Below are positions 15,907 through 24,266 of a stretch of DNA of 64,000 nt, in pieces (within the stretch, counting starts at the first letter, position 1; each line of letters begins with the position of its first letter). The position numbers and the translations under genes were made by a program. The stretch comes from Desulforegulaceae bacterium (GTDB taxonomy: Bacteria > Desulfobacterota > Desulfobacteria > Desulfobacterales > JACKCP01). Under the pieces are notes generated by a model. It was not told the DNA's origin. It did no database searches and was given only the letters and a program-made list of their open reading frames with translations. The DNA is taken from NCBI GenBank assembly GCA_034006035.1, contig JAVETN010000007.1:90819-154818 (forward strand), read 5' to 3'.

Positions 15907-17839
15907 ACTTTTAATTTTTAATTTAATTTTATTTTTCCCTTTAATTTGCTTTGCCAAGGTTCCCAGCCTTTTTCTTGACGAAATTATTGTTGAGGAAAAG
16001 GCTTTATTTGAGTCTGATAAAAAATCAGGTCTTAATACCATAATTACAAGGGAAGAAATTGAAAGAAGGGGATATGTTTCTCTTTTTAATCTTCTTGAAA
16101 AGGAAAACTCAATTTCCATAAGATCTGATTCAGGCTCAGAAAAATTTTCTGTTATTGATTTACGGGGAATGGGTGAAGCTTCAGGTTCCAATGTTTTAAT
16201 TTTAGTGGATGGAGAAATAATCAATTCTTCAGATATGGCAGGGGCTGATTTAAATGATATTCCTGCCCATCTTATAGAGTCTGTTGAAATTATAAGGGGA
16301 AGCGGAGGAGTTTTAAATGGAGGCGGTGCTGTTTCCGGCGTGATTAAAATAAAAACAATTGAACCCCAAAAAGATCAAGCTGTTTTTAATTTTAATTATG
16401 GCTCTTATAATACATCTGAAAAATCCCTTTTTCTTTCACACAAAGATAAAGTTCAGGCTTTGTCTTTAAGCTCAGTTTTTTATGACACAGATGGTTATAG
16501 GGATAATGGTTTTTATGAAAAATCCAATGCTTTGGTTAAATATGAAAATAACTACTTAGATTCAATGAAGTTTAATTTAACTGGTTTTGTTTTAAAAGAT
16601 AAATACGGTCTTCCAGGAGCTGTTTCAATAGATAATTCAGATGATGAAAATCAAAGAAAAAAAACCAATTTTCCCTTTGATAATGGTTCAACCCATAGAA
16701 AAAAAATAGGATTTGGGCTTACAAAAGATTTTTATAAGTACGGAAGTGTAAACATCTCAAGGGGATATTCCTATAAAGATAATGACTATTTAATGGGATA
16801 TTCTCCCCTTATTGAAATACAAGATCAGACTGACTCAATTTCATCTGTTTCCAAGGATTTAAGAATTTCTTATAATTTTGACAAGGGTGATTTTTCTTTG
16901 GTTTCAGGTTTTGACTGGTTTTTTGATGATTATATAAGAAGATCCCAAGTTCAAAATGAAAGAAAAAATGGGCAGCTTGATTCAAAGGATATTTATTTGG
17001 CTGGGTTTTTAAAAAAAGAAAAATTTAAACTTAATTTGGGATTTAGATATTCTTCTTCAAGCTCAAAATTTCGTAATGATGAGCTTAAAAATGGAAGAGG
17101 AATTAAAGGAGATCTTTTAAAAGAAGATTATAATAATAATGCTGCAGAATTTGGAATAACCTATTTACCTTTTGATTTACCTTTGGAATTGTTTGCCTTG
17201 TTTTCAAAGTCTTTTAGAAATCCAAATATAGATGAGCTTGGGTTTTCTTCGGGAAGTTTAAGACCCCAAAAATCATTTAATTATGAAACAGGATTAAGGT
17301 TTTTTCCTTCTTATTTTTTCAGAGCAGAAGCTTCCTTTTTTTATTTGAAAACAAATGATGAAATTTATTATGGAGAAGATAAAAGCGGAGGAAGATTTAA
17401 TAAAAATTATGGAGATTCTACCATAAGAAAAGGAATTGATTTAAATTTAAAATTTAATTTATCAACTAAACTTTATGCTTCTACAGGAATAAGTTTAATC
17501 AGTGCAGAGTTTGAAGATTCAGGAGAAGAAATTCCCCTTGTATCTGACTTTAATTACTTTGCCTTTATTGAATATGAGCCCTTTGAAAATTTTTTTGCTA
17601 CCCTTGATTATTCATATTTTGCCTCAAAAAACCAAGGCTCTGATTTAAGGGGAGATTTGGAAGAAATTCCCTCATACAATACAACAGACCTTTCTTTAAG
17701 ATATAAAATTAAAAATTTATCAGTTTTTGTAAAAGTAAAAAATATTTTCAATGAAAAATATTTTACTTCAGCCTATGAAAATTCTTGTTACCCCATGGCT
17801 GAAAGAAATTTTATATCTGGAATTAAACTGGAGTTTTAA
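15896..17839 (+). CDS. btuB: TonB-dependent outer-membrane receptor, BtuB-like
   Basis: 647-aa outer-membrane gated barrel. It has a signal peptide (about 1-20), an N-terminal TonB-box-like LDEIIVEEK, then the plug domain: ITREEIERRGYVSLFNLL, VIDLRGMGEASGSNVLILVDG and IESVEIIRGSGGVLNGGGAVSGVIKI. A 22-strand barrel follows, ending in GIKLEF with a terminal Phe. The region FSKSFRNPNIDEL is typical of siderophore/B12 receptors. Its place inside the cobalamin-riboswitch operon indicates corrinoid specificity. No tonB, exbB or exbD is in the window, so energy coupling must come from elsewhere. Confidence 0.92.
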   Translation: MKIKLLIFNLILFFPLICFAKVPSLFLDEIIVEEKALFESDKKSGLNTIITREEIERRGYVSLFNLLEKENSISIRSDSGSEKFSVIDLRGMGEASGSNVLILVDGEIINSSDMAGADLNDIPAHLIESVEIIRGSGGVLNGGGAVSGVIKIKTIEPQKDQAVFNFNYGSYNTSEKSLFLSHKDKVQALSLSSVFYDTDGYRDNGFYEKSNALVKYENNYLDSMKFNLTGFVLKDKYGLPGAVSIDNSDDENQRKKTNFPFDNGSTHRKKIGFGLTKDFYKYGSVNISRGYSYKDNDYLMGYSPLIEIQDQTDSISSVSKDLRISYNFDKGDFSLVSGFDWFFDDYIRRSQVQNERKNGQLDSKDIYLAGFLKKEKFKLNLGFRYSSSSSKFRNDELKNGRGIKGDLLKEDYNNNAAEFGITYLPFDLPLELFALFSKSFRNPNIDELGFSSGSLRPQKSFNYETGLRFFPSYFFRAEASFFYLKTNDEIYYGEDKSGGRFNKNYGDSTIRKGIDLNLKFNLSTKLYASTGISLISAEFEDSGEEIPLVSDFNYFAFIEYEPFENFFATLDYSYFASKNQGSDLRGDLEEIPSYNTTDLSLRYKIKNLSVFVKVKNIFNEKYFTSAYENSCYPMAERNFISGIKLEF

Positions 17840-18649
17840 ATGAATAGAGTTTTATTGTTTTTCCTAATTTTTTTATCATGTTTTTCTTTTGCTTTTGCAG
17901 GTGAGTTTGCCCCCGCAGCTGAAAAGCCTGGTTCACTTGCTGTAAAACTTGGAGATCCCAAAATTTTAAACTGGGCAAGTGGTTATCGTGATTATTTACC
18001 AGGTGATAATTTAAATGATATTTGGACAGATACTTCAAAAGCCATTGGTCCAGCTTCAGGGAATAGTTATGATGTGGTATCCCTTGGAGAAGGCGGAGAA
18101 ATAACCCTTATTTTTAATGAACCAATCAAAAATAAGGAAGGTTTTGATTTTGCTGTATTTGAAAATTCCTTTTCAGATGGTTTTCTTGAGCTTGCAGAGG
18201 TTTTTGTATCAACAAATGGGGATGATTTTATTGGGTTTGATACTTTTTCCAATACACCCAAACTTGTTTCAGGCTATGGAACAATAAATCCTGAAAATAT
18301 TAAAAATTTTGCAGGTAAATACAGGAAAGGATATGGAACTTGTTTTGATCTTGAAGAATTAAAAGAAAAACCTTTTATTTTATCAGGCGTTGTCGATTTA
18401 GATGAAATAAAATATATCAAAATAAAAGATATAATTGGTGATGGAAGAATTAAGGATTCAAGGGGAAATCCAGTCTATGATCCATATCCTACCCATGGCA
18501 GTGCAGGATTTGATCTTGACGGAGTATGTTCTCTTGACGGACTTGTTATAAGTTTTACTGAAAAAGATAATCAGGAAAAAAATAAAGAGTATTCCAGCGA
18601 GGGATTTGGGAATGAAGGCGGATGTTTTATTGGTTTGTTGTTTAATTAA
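17840..18649 (+). CDS. Secreted protein of the B12 operon (cell-surface-protein-like, corrinoid-locus associated)
   Basis: 269-aa exported protein that starts right at the receptor's stop codon. It has a signal peptide (about 1-21), then a single beta-sandwich-like domain with regular motifs: NWASGYRDYLPGDN, SLGEGGEITLIF, FDFAVFENSF, VFVSTNGDDFIGF, GYGTCFDLEEL, IKYIKIKDIIGDG, then NPVYDPYPTHGSAGFDLDGV. I recognise this layout from unnamed 'cell surface proteins' that sit beside TonB receptors in Bacteroidota vitamin B12 loci. It could be a second corrinoid-binding protein working with the receptor. A metal-binding role is also possible, given the many Asp residues. Confidence 0.6.
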   Translation: MNRVLLFFLIFLSCFSFAFAGEFAPAAEKPGSLAVKLGDPKILNWASGYRDYLPGDNLNDIWTDTSKAIGPASGNSYDVVSLGEGGEITLIFNEPIKNKEGFDFAVFENSFSDGFLELAEVFVSTNGDDFIGFDTFSNTPKLVSGYGTINPENIKNFAGKYRKGYGTCFDLEELKEKPFILSGVVDLDEIKYIKIKDIIGDGRIKDSRGNPVYDPYPTHGSAGFDLDGVCSLDGLVISFTEKDNQEKNKEYSSEGFGNEGGCFIGLLFN

Positions 18650-18847
18650 AATTTGAACCAGGGTTGTTTTTTAATCTTATCTCGTGCATATTATTAACTT
18701 GGATGTTCGCAACTTTAGGTGAATAATTTAGTCTGTTGTCATATCTGAAGCATTTTAGGAATTAAATTAAAAATAAAGTAAAGATGGATAAAAAAGTAAA
18801 ATTTTTGTTCCAAGCTATATTTAAAAATAAATAGTGAGGAGAAGTAA

Positions 18848-21508
18848 TTGAAGTCCATTTTAAGTAAATTCAAACTCTTGTTTCCGTCTAAAAACAAGAT
18901 CTGTTATGAAGTCATACCTTTTTTTGATGTCTCTTTAGATCTTTTGTGTATTTCAGATTTTGAAGGAAAAATTTTAAAGGTAAATAAAGCCTGGGAAAAA
19001 ACTTTGCAATTTAATGAAAAAGATTTTGTAAATACCAACTACCTTAATTTTGTTCATAGCCAGGATAAGGAAAAAACTGTTGATGCAATGGAAAAGCTTA
19101 GAATCGAGGGGAAATTATTAAACTTCACTAATAGGTATCTAGCTAAAGATGGAACATATAAATATATTGAATGGAAGGCACAGGTTCATAAAAATTATGT
19201 TTATGGTGCAGGTTCTGATGTAACTGATAAGATAAAGGTTCAGCAAAAGTTAAGACAAAGTGAAAACACATATAAGCTTATATTTGAAAACTCTCCCCTT
19301 GGAATTCTTCATTATGATAATAATGGAATTATAACTAAAATAAATAATAGCTTTGTTGAAACAGTTGGAAGCAGCAAAGAAGTTTTGTTAGGTCTTGATA
19401 TGTTGGCTCTTAAAGATAATAGAATTTTATGGGCTGTGAAAAACTCACTTGAAAAACAATTAGTTTCAAGGCTTGAAATAGTTTATTCAGCTGAGACATC
19501 AAGTAATGTCAGGCCTGTAAGAATTCTTTTTGCACCTATAATCACCATTTCTGGAGATATAAACGGTGGAGTTGGAATAATTGAAGATATCAGTGAAAGG
19601 GTAGAGTCTGAAAAAAAAGTTAAGGAAAGTTTAAACAAATACCTTTTTATTTTTGAGCAGGCAGCAGACGGTATTTTGGTTGGAAATGAAAAAGGGATAA
19701 TCATAGATGCAAATCCAAGTATTTGCAAAATGACTGGATATTTGAAAGAAGAACTTCTTGGAAAAGAAATTTCTTTTCTTTTTTTAGATAAAAACCTTGA
19801 AAAAAAGCCGCTTGATTATAGTTCTATTCTTAAGGGCGAGTCTATTTTATCCCAGAGAATAATTAAAACAAAAAACGGCTCTTTGATTTATATTGAGATG
19901 AATTCAAAAAAAGTCGGGGATGGAAGGCTTCAGACCTATATCAGGGATATAACAGAGAGAATAACAAGTGAGGAAAAATTAAGAAAAAGTGAAGAGGATT
20001 TAAGAATAACTCTTAATTCCATAGGAGATGGAGTTATAGCTGTTGATATGGAATTTAAGATTACAAAAATGAATCCAGTAGCTGAGGAAATGACTGGATG
20101 GAAATTAGAAGAAGCTCTTGGCCATAAAATTGATTTGGTTTTTAATATAAAAGATTCAATCACATCTAAAAAAGCAGAAAATCCTGTTTATTCAGCAGTT
20201 AATACAGGAAAAAGCGTTGAACTGAAAAACTCACCCATTCTTTATTCAAAAGATGGAAGGGAATATTATATTTCAGATTCAGCCTCTCCAATCAAAGATC
20301 AAAATTCTGATATTATTGGGTCAGTCCTTGTTTTCAGGGATGTTACAGAACAGTATTTTTTAAAGGAAAGACTAAGGCATTCTGAAAAAATGGAAGCCAT
20401 AGGTCAGCTTACAGGCGGCATTGCCCATGATTATAACAATATGCTTTCAGGAATTTTTGGGGGAGTTGAGCTTTTGGAGAAAGCTAAAACCCCTGAAGAC
20501 TTTTCCAGGTATATTGAAATTATAAAAAAGGCTGCCCAAAGAACCTCAGAATTGAATGCCAAACTTTTATCCTTTGGAAGAAAATCCGATCTTGTTTTTT
20601 CACCTGTTAATATTAATGAGGCTGTTGAAAATACAATTGATATTTTAAAATATACTCTTGATAGAAAAATCAGGATAAGTTTTGAAAAAGAAAAAGATGA
20701 AATTATAGTCAATGGAAGTTTATCCCAATTGCAAAATGTTTTTATGAATCTTGGAATAAACTCAGGGTTTTCAATGAAAAACGGGGGCCAGCTTGTTTTT
20801 GAAACTAGGGTTTTATATCTTGATGAAAATTATTTTAAAGTAATTCCAGGAGAATTTTCACCTGGGTATTATGCACTTATAAGTGTTTCAGACCAGGGCG
20901 AGGGTATTCCTCAGGAATACAGGGCAAAGATTTTTGAACCTTTTTTTACAACAAAAAACGAAAAACAAGGTTCGGGATTAGGTCTTGTCACTTCCTATGG
21001 AATAATATCCGAACATAAAGGAATTATTAATTTTTACAGTGAGGAAAATACCGGAACAATTTTTCATATTTATCTTCCAATTATTGAATCTCCTCATTTA
21101 AATTCTGATAAAAACAATGAACCAACTGAACTTTTGAAAAGAAGCGGAACCATTCTTCTGGTTGAAGATGAAGAAATTGTCAGGACTATTGTGAGCACAA
21201 TGCTTTCAGAAATAGGTTTTGATGTTTTTGAAGCAGAAAATGGAAAACATGGATACGAAATTTATAAAAATAATCATGATAAAATAGATCTGGTTATTCT
21301 TGATATGGTCATGCCTGAGATGAACGGAAAAGAATGTTTTTATGCAATAAGAGAGTTTAATCCCGATGCAAAAATAATTTTAAGTTCCGGATTTTCAAAA
21401 GAAGAAGATTTGATTGAACTAAAAGAGCAAGGCCTAAATCGGTTTATAAAAAAGCCGTTTTTTATTTCAGACCTTGGAAAAATTCTTAACAAGCTTTTAA
21501 TCTCTTAG
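18848..21508 (+). CDS. Multi-PAS hybrid sensor histidine kinase with C-terminal receiver domain
   Basis: 886-aa cytoplasmic signalling protein. About four PAS domains (roughly residues 20-130, 140-250, 260-375 and 380-510) are followed by a HisKA dimerisation domain with the phospho-acceptor in GGIAHDYNNML. Next come the ATPase domain (N-box-like MNLGINSG, G1 DQGEGIP, FEPFFTTK, GSGLGL) and a receiver domain (LLVEDEE, phospho-Asp in VILDMVMP, Lys in FIKKPF). There is no membrane helix, so it probably senses an intracellular cue. The start is the TTG at 18848, preceded by GAGGAG. It reads towards the marR-type gene; the two stops are 13 bp apart. Confidence 0.92.
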   Translation: MKSILSKFKLLFPSKNKICYEVIPFFDVSLDLLCISDFEGKILKVNKAWEKTLQFNEKDFVNTNYLNFVHSQDKEKTVDAMEKLRIEGKLLNFTNRYLAKDGTYKYIEWKAQVHKNYVYGAGSDVTDKIKVQQKLRQSENTYKLIFENSPLGILHYDNNGIITKINNSFVETVGSSKEVLLGLDMLALKDNRILWAVKNSLEKQLVSRLEIVYSAETSSNVRPVRILFAPIITISGDINGGVGIIEDISERVESEKKVKESLNKYLFIFEQAADGILVGNEKGIIIDANPSICKMTGYLKEELLGKEISFLFLDKNLEKKPLDYSSILKGESILSQRIIKTKNGSLIYIEMNSKKVGDGRLQTYIRDITERITSEEKLRKSEEDLRITLNSIGDGVIAVDMEFKITKMNPVAEEMTGWKLEEALGHKIDLVFNIKDSITSKKAENPVYSAVNTGKSVELKNSPILYSKDGREYYISDSASPIKDQNSDIIGSVLVFRDVTEQYFLKERLRHSEKMEAIGQLTGGIAHDYNNMLSGIFGGVELLEKAKTPEDFSRYIEIIKKAAQRTSELNAKLLSFGRKSDLVFSPVNINEAVENTIDILKYTLDRKIRISFEKEKDEIIVNGSLSQLQNVFMNLGINSGFSMKNGGQLVFETRVLYLDENYFKVIPGEFSPGYYALISVSDQGEGIPQEYRAKIFEPFFTTKNEKQGSGLGLVTSYGIISEHKGIINFYSEENTGTIFHIYLPIIESPHLNSDKNNEPTELLKRSGTILLVEDEEIVRTIVSTMLSEIGFDVFEAENGKHGYEIYKNNHDKIDLVILDMVMPEMNGKECFYAIREFNPDAKIILSSGFSKEEDLIELKEQGLNRFIKKPFFISDLGKILNKLLIS

Positions 21509-21521
21509 TTTTAAAAAAAGT

Positions 21522-21938
21522 TTATCCAGTTTTTAAAAATTTATTGAGCATGTTTTTTAAAAGAACCCTTTCGTCCAAAGAATAGTTTTTTAATAATTCT
21601 TCATTTGCTTTTTCCCTTTCAAGAAGAATTTCCTCTTTAAGCTCATCAACTTTTTTTCCAGGGAAAATTCTTGAAACACGTTTGTCGCTGGGGTCGCTTG
21701 TTCTTCTTATCCATCCATGTTCTTCCATTCTTTCAAGAACTCCTGAAACCGTTGCATTATCTGACACAAGTCTTTTGCTTATTTCTCCGGGAGTAAGTCC
21801 TTCATATTCAACAACAACTTCAAGAATAAGGTGCTGAACAGCTGTAAGCCCATAAGGCTGAAGCTTTTTTTTTAAAAAATTCTGGGATTTCTGGTTTGCT
21901 TTTGCCAGAAGAAATGCAATGCAGTCTGTATACTTCAT
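21522..21938 (-). CDS. MarR-family transcriptional regulator
   Basis: 138-aa winged-helix repressor-type protein. The MarR core is visible: YGLTAVQHLILEVVVEYEGLTPGEISKRL, then recognition helix VSGVLERMEEHGWIRRTSDPSDKRVSRIF with the wing residues DPSDKR. It probably acts as a dimer on a palindromic operator. A GACA/TGTC inverted repeat lies between the -35 and -10 of its own promoter, which suggests autorepression. The ligand and targets are unknown. Confidence 0.92.
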   Translation of the reverse strand: MKYTDCIAFLLAKANQKSQNFLKKKLQPYGLTAVQHLILEVVVEYEGLTPGEISKRLVSDNATVSGVLERMEEHGWIRRTSDPSDKRVSRIFPGKKVDELKEEILLEREKANEELLKNYSLDERVLLKNMLNKFLKTG

Positions 21939-21967
21939 TTTTTGTCCTCTTTTCTTTGATTAAATTA

Positions 21968-21996
21968 AAAATATCCCCAGACATCTAGAGTGTCAA
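21968..21996 (-). promoter_or_regulatory. Promoter of the marR-type gene with internal operator-like repeat
   Basis: On the minus strand TTGACA (21996-21991), a 17-bp spacer and TATTTT (21973-21968). The spacer and -35 contain GACA-N7-TGTC (21980-21994), a suitable MarR half-site pair. Confidence 0.55.
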
Positions 21997-22196
21997 GCTC
22001 AAATAGGGTTTTATAAATCTTATTAGGCTTATTAAATCCTGGTTAATGAAGTTAAATTTGATTTAATAAATTTAAAAGGTTTTAAGTTTTGTGATTTTAC
22101 CTAAAATATTACTGGTTTTCAGTCTTAGCCTGGTTTATAAACAGGACTGAATTGATTTTCAGATTTGGTGACAATTAATTTTTAAAAAGGTGTATA

Positions 22197-23249
22197 ATGC
22201 AAAAATTTTTGTTTTTGATTTGCTTTTGTATAATTCCATTTTCTTTTTTATCAGCCCGGGATTTAAGTCATGATAAAAATACATTTGAATTTAACTTTTC
22301 ACAACTTGAAAATTTGGTTCAGGAAGATGAAAAACAAGACTTTATTGAAAAAATAGAAAAAAGTCTTTTAAAATATTTGGATTTTAATGAGTTTACTAAA
22401 AACAATTTTGATAAAATTGTTAAATACAAGTTTTGGAAAAAAGTTTTAATTTTTTCAGAAAAAGAATTTGTAAAAGAAATAGCTGAAAACAATAATTATA
22501 ATAAAACAATTCAAAATTTTGCTCTGGTTCAGGTTAGTGAAGATCTTGAAAAGCTAGATGAAATCTATAATTTTTTTGAAAATGAAAAAGATTTAGAAAA
22601 CAAAAATTACACAAAAAAACAGGCAATCTATGCTCTTTTTAATCAATCTGAAAACTATGAACAATTTAAAAACAATTTAAAGTCTTTTAAATATATAAAA
22701 GCCCTGGATAGTTTTGATGGGTTTTTCCCCAATCACAGCTTTGTTCTTGATTTTAAGGCGGAAATAAAAAAAGAAGAGGAAAGTTTTCAAGCTGAACTTC
22801 AGGAAAAATTAAATAAAGAAAAAAAGAAGCAGATTTATTATTATGGTGGACTTGGGACTTTAGTTTTTATTTTAATCATAGCTTTGTTTAGTCTTCTAAA
22901 GTCAAGAAAAGCTAAAACCACTAAATCTGATAATAATCAAAATCTAAGTTTTAGAGAAACTTTGGAAAATGCCCCTGAAATGGAACTTTTCAGGGTAACT
23001 CATAAAAAAATAGATGATTTGATTAAAAACACCCCAACTCTTGAAGATGCTCTTTTACCCTTTGCCAGTGATTATGGAATAGATTTTCAAGATTGTGTTT
23101 TAATAAGTGAATACATTCAAAGTAACAGTATGATCACTGTTTCTGGAATTGAAAAACTTAAAGAACTTTGTGCTGATTGTAAATCAGGAGTTGTGTATTC
23201 AAAAAAAGAAGATGGATTTATAGTTTTGTGCAGAAAAGAAGTTGATTGA
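22197..23249 (+). CDS. Unrecognised exported/membrane protein
   Basis: 350-aa protein of unknown function. It has a signal peptide (about residues 1-20, FLSA), then a helical, Lys/Glu/Asn-rich extracytoplasmic region (about 25-215). One membrane helix (YYGGLGTLVFILIIALFSLL, about 218-237) with a following KSRKAKTTK stop-transfer signal is succeeded by a cytoplasmic domain of about 110 residues. That domain has two Cys in KELCADCKSG (which could be a redox pair or metal site) and a final strand FIVLCRK. I do not recognise either soluble domain. No operon partner: it is flanked by a divergent marR and a convergent gene, with a shared hairpin terminator. Confidence 0.75.
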   Translation: MQKFLFLICFCIIPFSFLSARDLSHDKNTFEFNFSQLENLVQEDEKQDFIEKIEKSLLKYLDFNEFTKNNFDKIVKYKFWKKVLIFSEKEFVKEIAENNNYNKTIQNFALVQVSEDLEKLDEIYNFFENEKDLENKNYTKKQAIYALFNQSENYEQFKNNLKSFKYIKALDSFDGFFPNHSFVLDFKAEIKKEEESFQAELQEKLNKEKKKQIYYYGGLGTLVFILIIALFSLLKSRKAKTTKSDNNQNLSFRETLENAPEMELFRVTHKKIDDLIKNTPTLEDALLPFASDYGIDFQDCVLISEYIQSNSMITVSGIEKLKELCADCKSGVVYSKKEDGFIVLCRKEVD

Positions 23250-23298
23250 TTTTATTATCCCGGCTTCCGTTTTAACCTGGAAGCCGGGTAGTAAAATC
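23248..23298. terminator. Bidirectional terminator between convergent genes
   Basis: A hairpin of about 20 bp: GATTTTATTATCCCGGCTTCC pairs with GGAAGCCGGGTAGTAAAATC across a short loop. The GC core is flanked by A/T-rich arms that give U-rich tails in both directions, serving both converging genes. Confidence 0.8.
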
Positions 23299-24250
23299 AG
23301 TCTTCAGTAATTAAATCTTCAGGTGAAAACAAAAGCATATTAAAATCATAGTCCAAAATAGAAAAAACATAGTTATTCTTTTTTGTATCATAGTTTAATT
23401 TTGAATCTTTTGTTTCATCTGTATAAATTGAAATTAGTTTTTTGTCTTTGTCCAAAACAGATATGATTATTTTTCCGCTGGTTTCAAGATAAAATTCAAA
23501 CCTGAATATTTCTTTTTCATTTGTTTTTTCTTTTTCTATATCATTGAAATCAAGGCTTTGGGGGAAATTGAAAAAATCTTTTATTTTCCATTTGTCAAAA
23601 TCTTTTATATTTTCAGGATAAACAACCTCAAATTCTTCTTCCAGGTTTTTTATTTCAAGAACTTTTTTTGATTTAGAATCAAAAACAACAACTTTGGTAA
23701 TTTCTTCGTCGTTTATATTTATAAGATCATTTAAAACCCAGGTTTTTGGGTGGGGATCTATAAAAATAGTGTTTTTAGAAAGATGAATTTTTTTGTTTCC
23801 AGAAATTAAAAAATAACTTCCTCCTTTTTCCCGTTCTTTTCCATAAAATCCCTGAAAAATTATATTATTATTTTTATCTTTAAAATTAACAATTGTTGGT
23901 TTTTTTGTTTTATCTTCAGGATCAAGCTCAAGATCTTTTAAAAGATTTTGAGTTTTTGCAAAAGAATGGATAGAGTTTATTGATTGAAGTTTTTCTATCA
24001 AATCGCTGACTTTTTCAAAATCTGCATCAAAATTATCTTTGTTTTTAACCTTCCATTTGTTTTCCAATAATTTAAGAATAACTTTTTTACTATTATTTTT
24101 AATTTCAATTTCACTGGTTTTAGCTAAAACTTCATAAGAAGGAAAAAGAAGTTCTTTATTATCTGATTTATCATAATTTAAAGTCTTAAAAATCAATCCT
24201 GAAATAAGAACAAGAAAAACAAAAGCAAGAACAATTATATTTTTATTCAT
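23297..24250 (-). CDS. DUF4340 protein of a Gld-like ABC system
   Basis: 317-aa membrane-anchored protein: one N-terminal helix (IIVLAFVFLVLISGLIF), then a beta-rich periplasmic domain with the DUF4340 repeats (EVLAKTSEIEIKN, WKVKNKDNFDADFEKVSDLIEKLQSI, and KTWVLNDLININDEEITKVVVF). The family is commonly the last gene in an operon with the GldA/GldF/GldG-like ABC transporter, as here. Its biochemical role is unknown, and the helix plus downstream domain suggests it works at the outer face of the inner membrane. Confidence 0.8.
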   Translation of the reverse strand: MNKNIIVLAFVFLVLISGLIFKTLNYDKSDNKELLFPSYEVLAKTSEIEIKNNSKKVILKLLENKWKVKNKDNFDADFEKVSDLIEKLQSINSIHSFAKTQNLLKDLELDPEDKTKKPTIVNFKDKNNNIIFQGFYGKEREKGGSYFLISGNKKIHLSKNTIFIDPHPKTWVLNDLININDEEITKVVVFDSKSKKVLEIKNLEEEFEVVYPENIKDFDKWKIKDFFNFPQSLDFNDIEKEKTNEKEIFRFEFYLETSGKIIISVLDKDKKLISIYTDETKDSKLNYDTKKNNYVFSILDYDFNMLLFSPEDLITED

Positions 24251-24266
24251 TTAAAAACTCCTGTGA

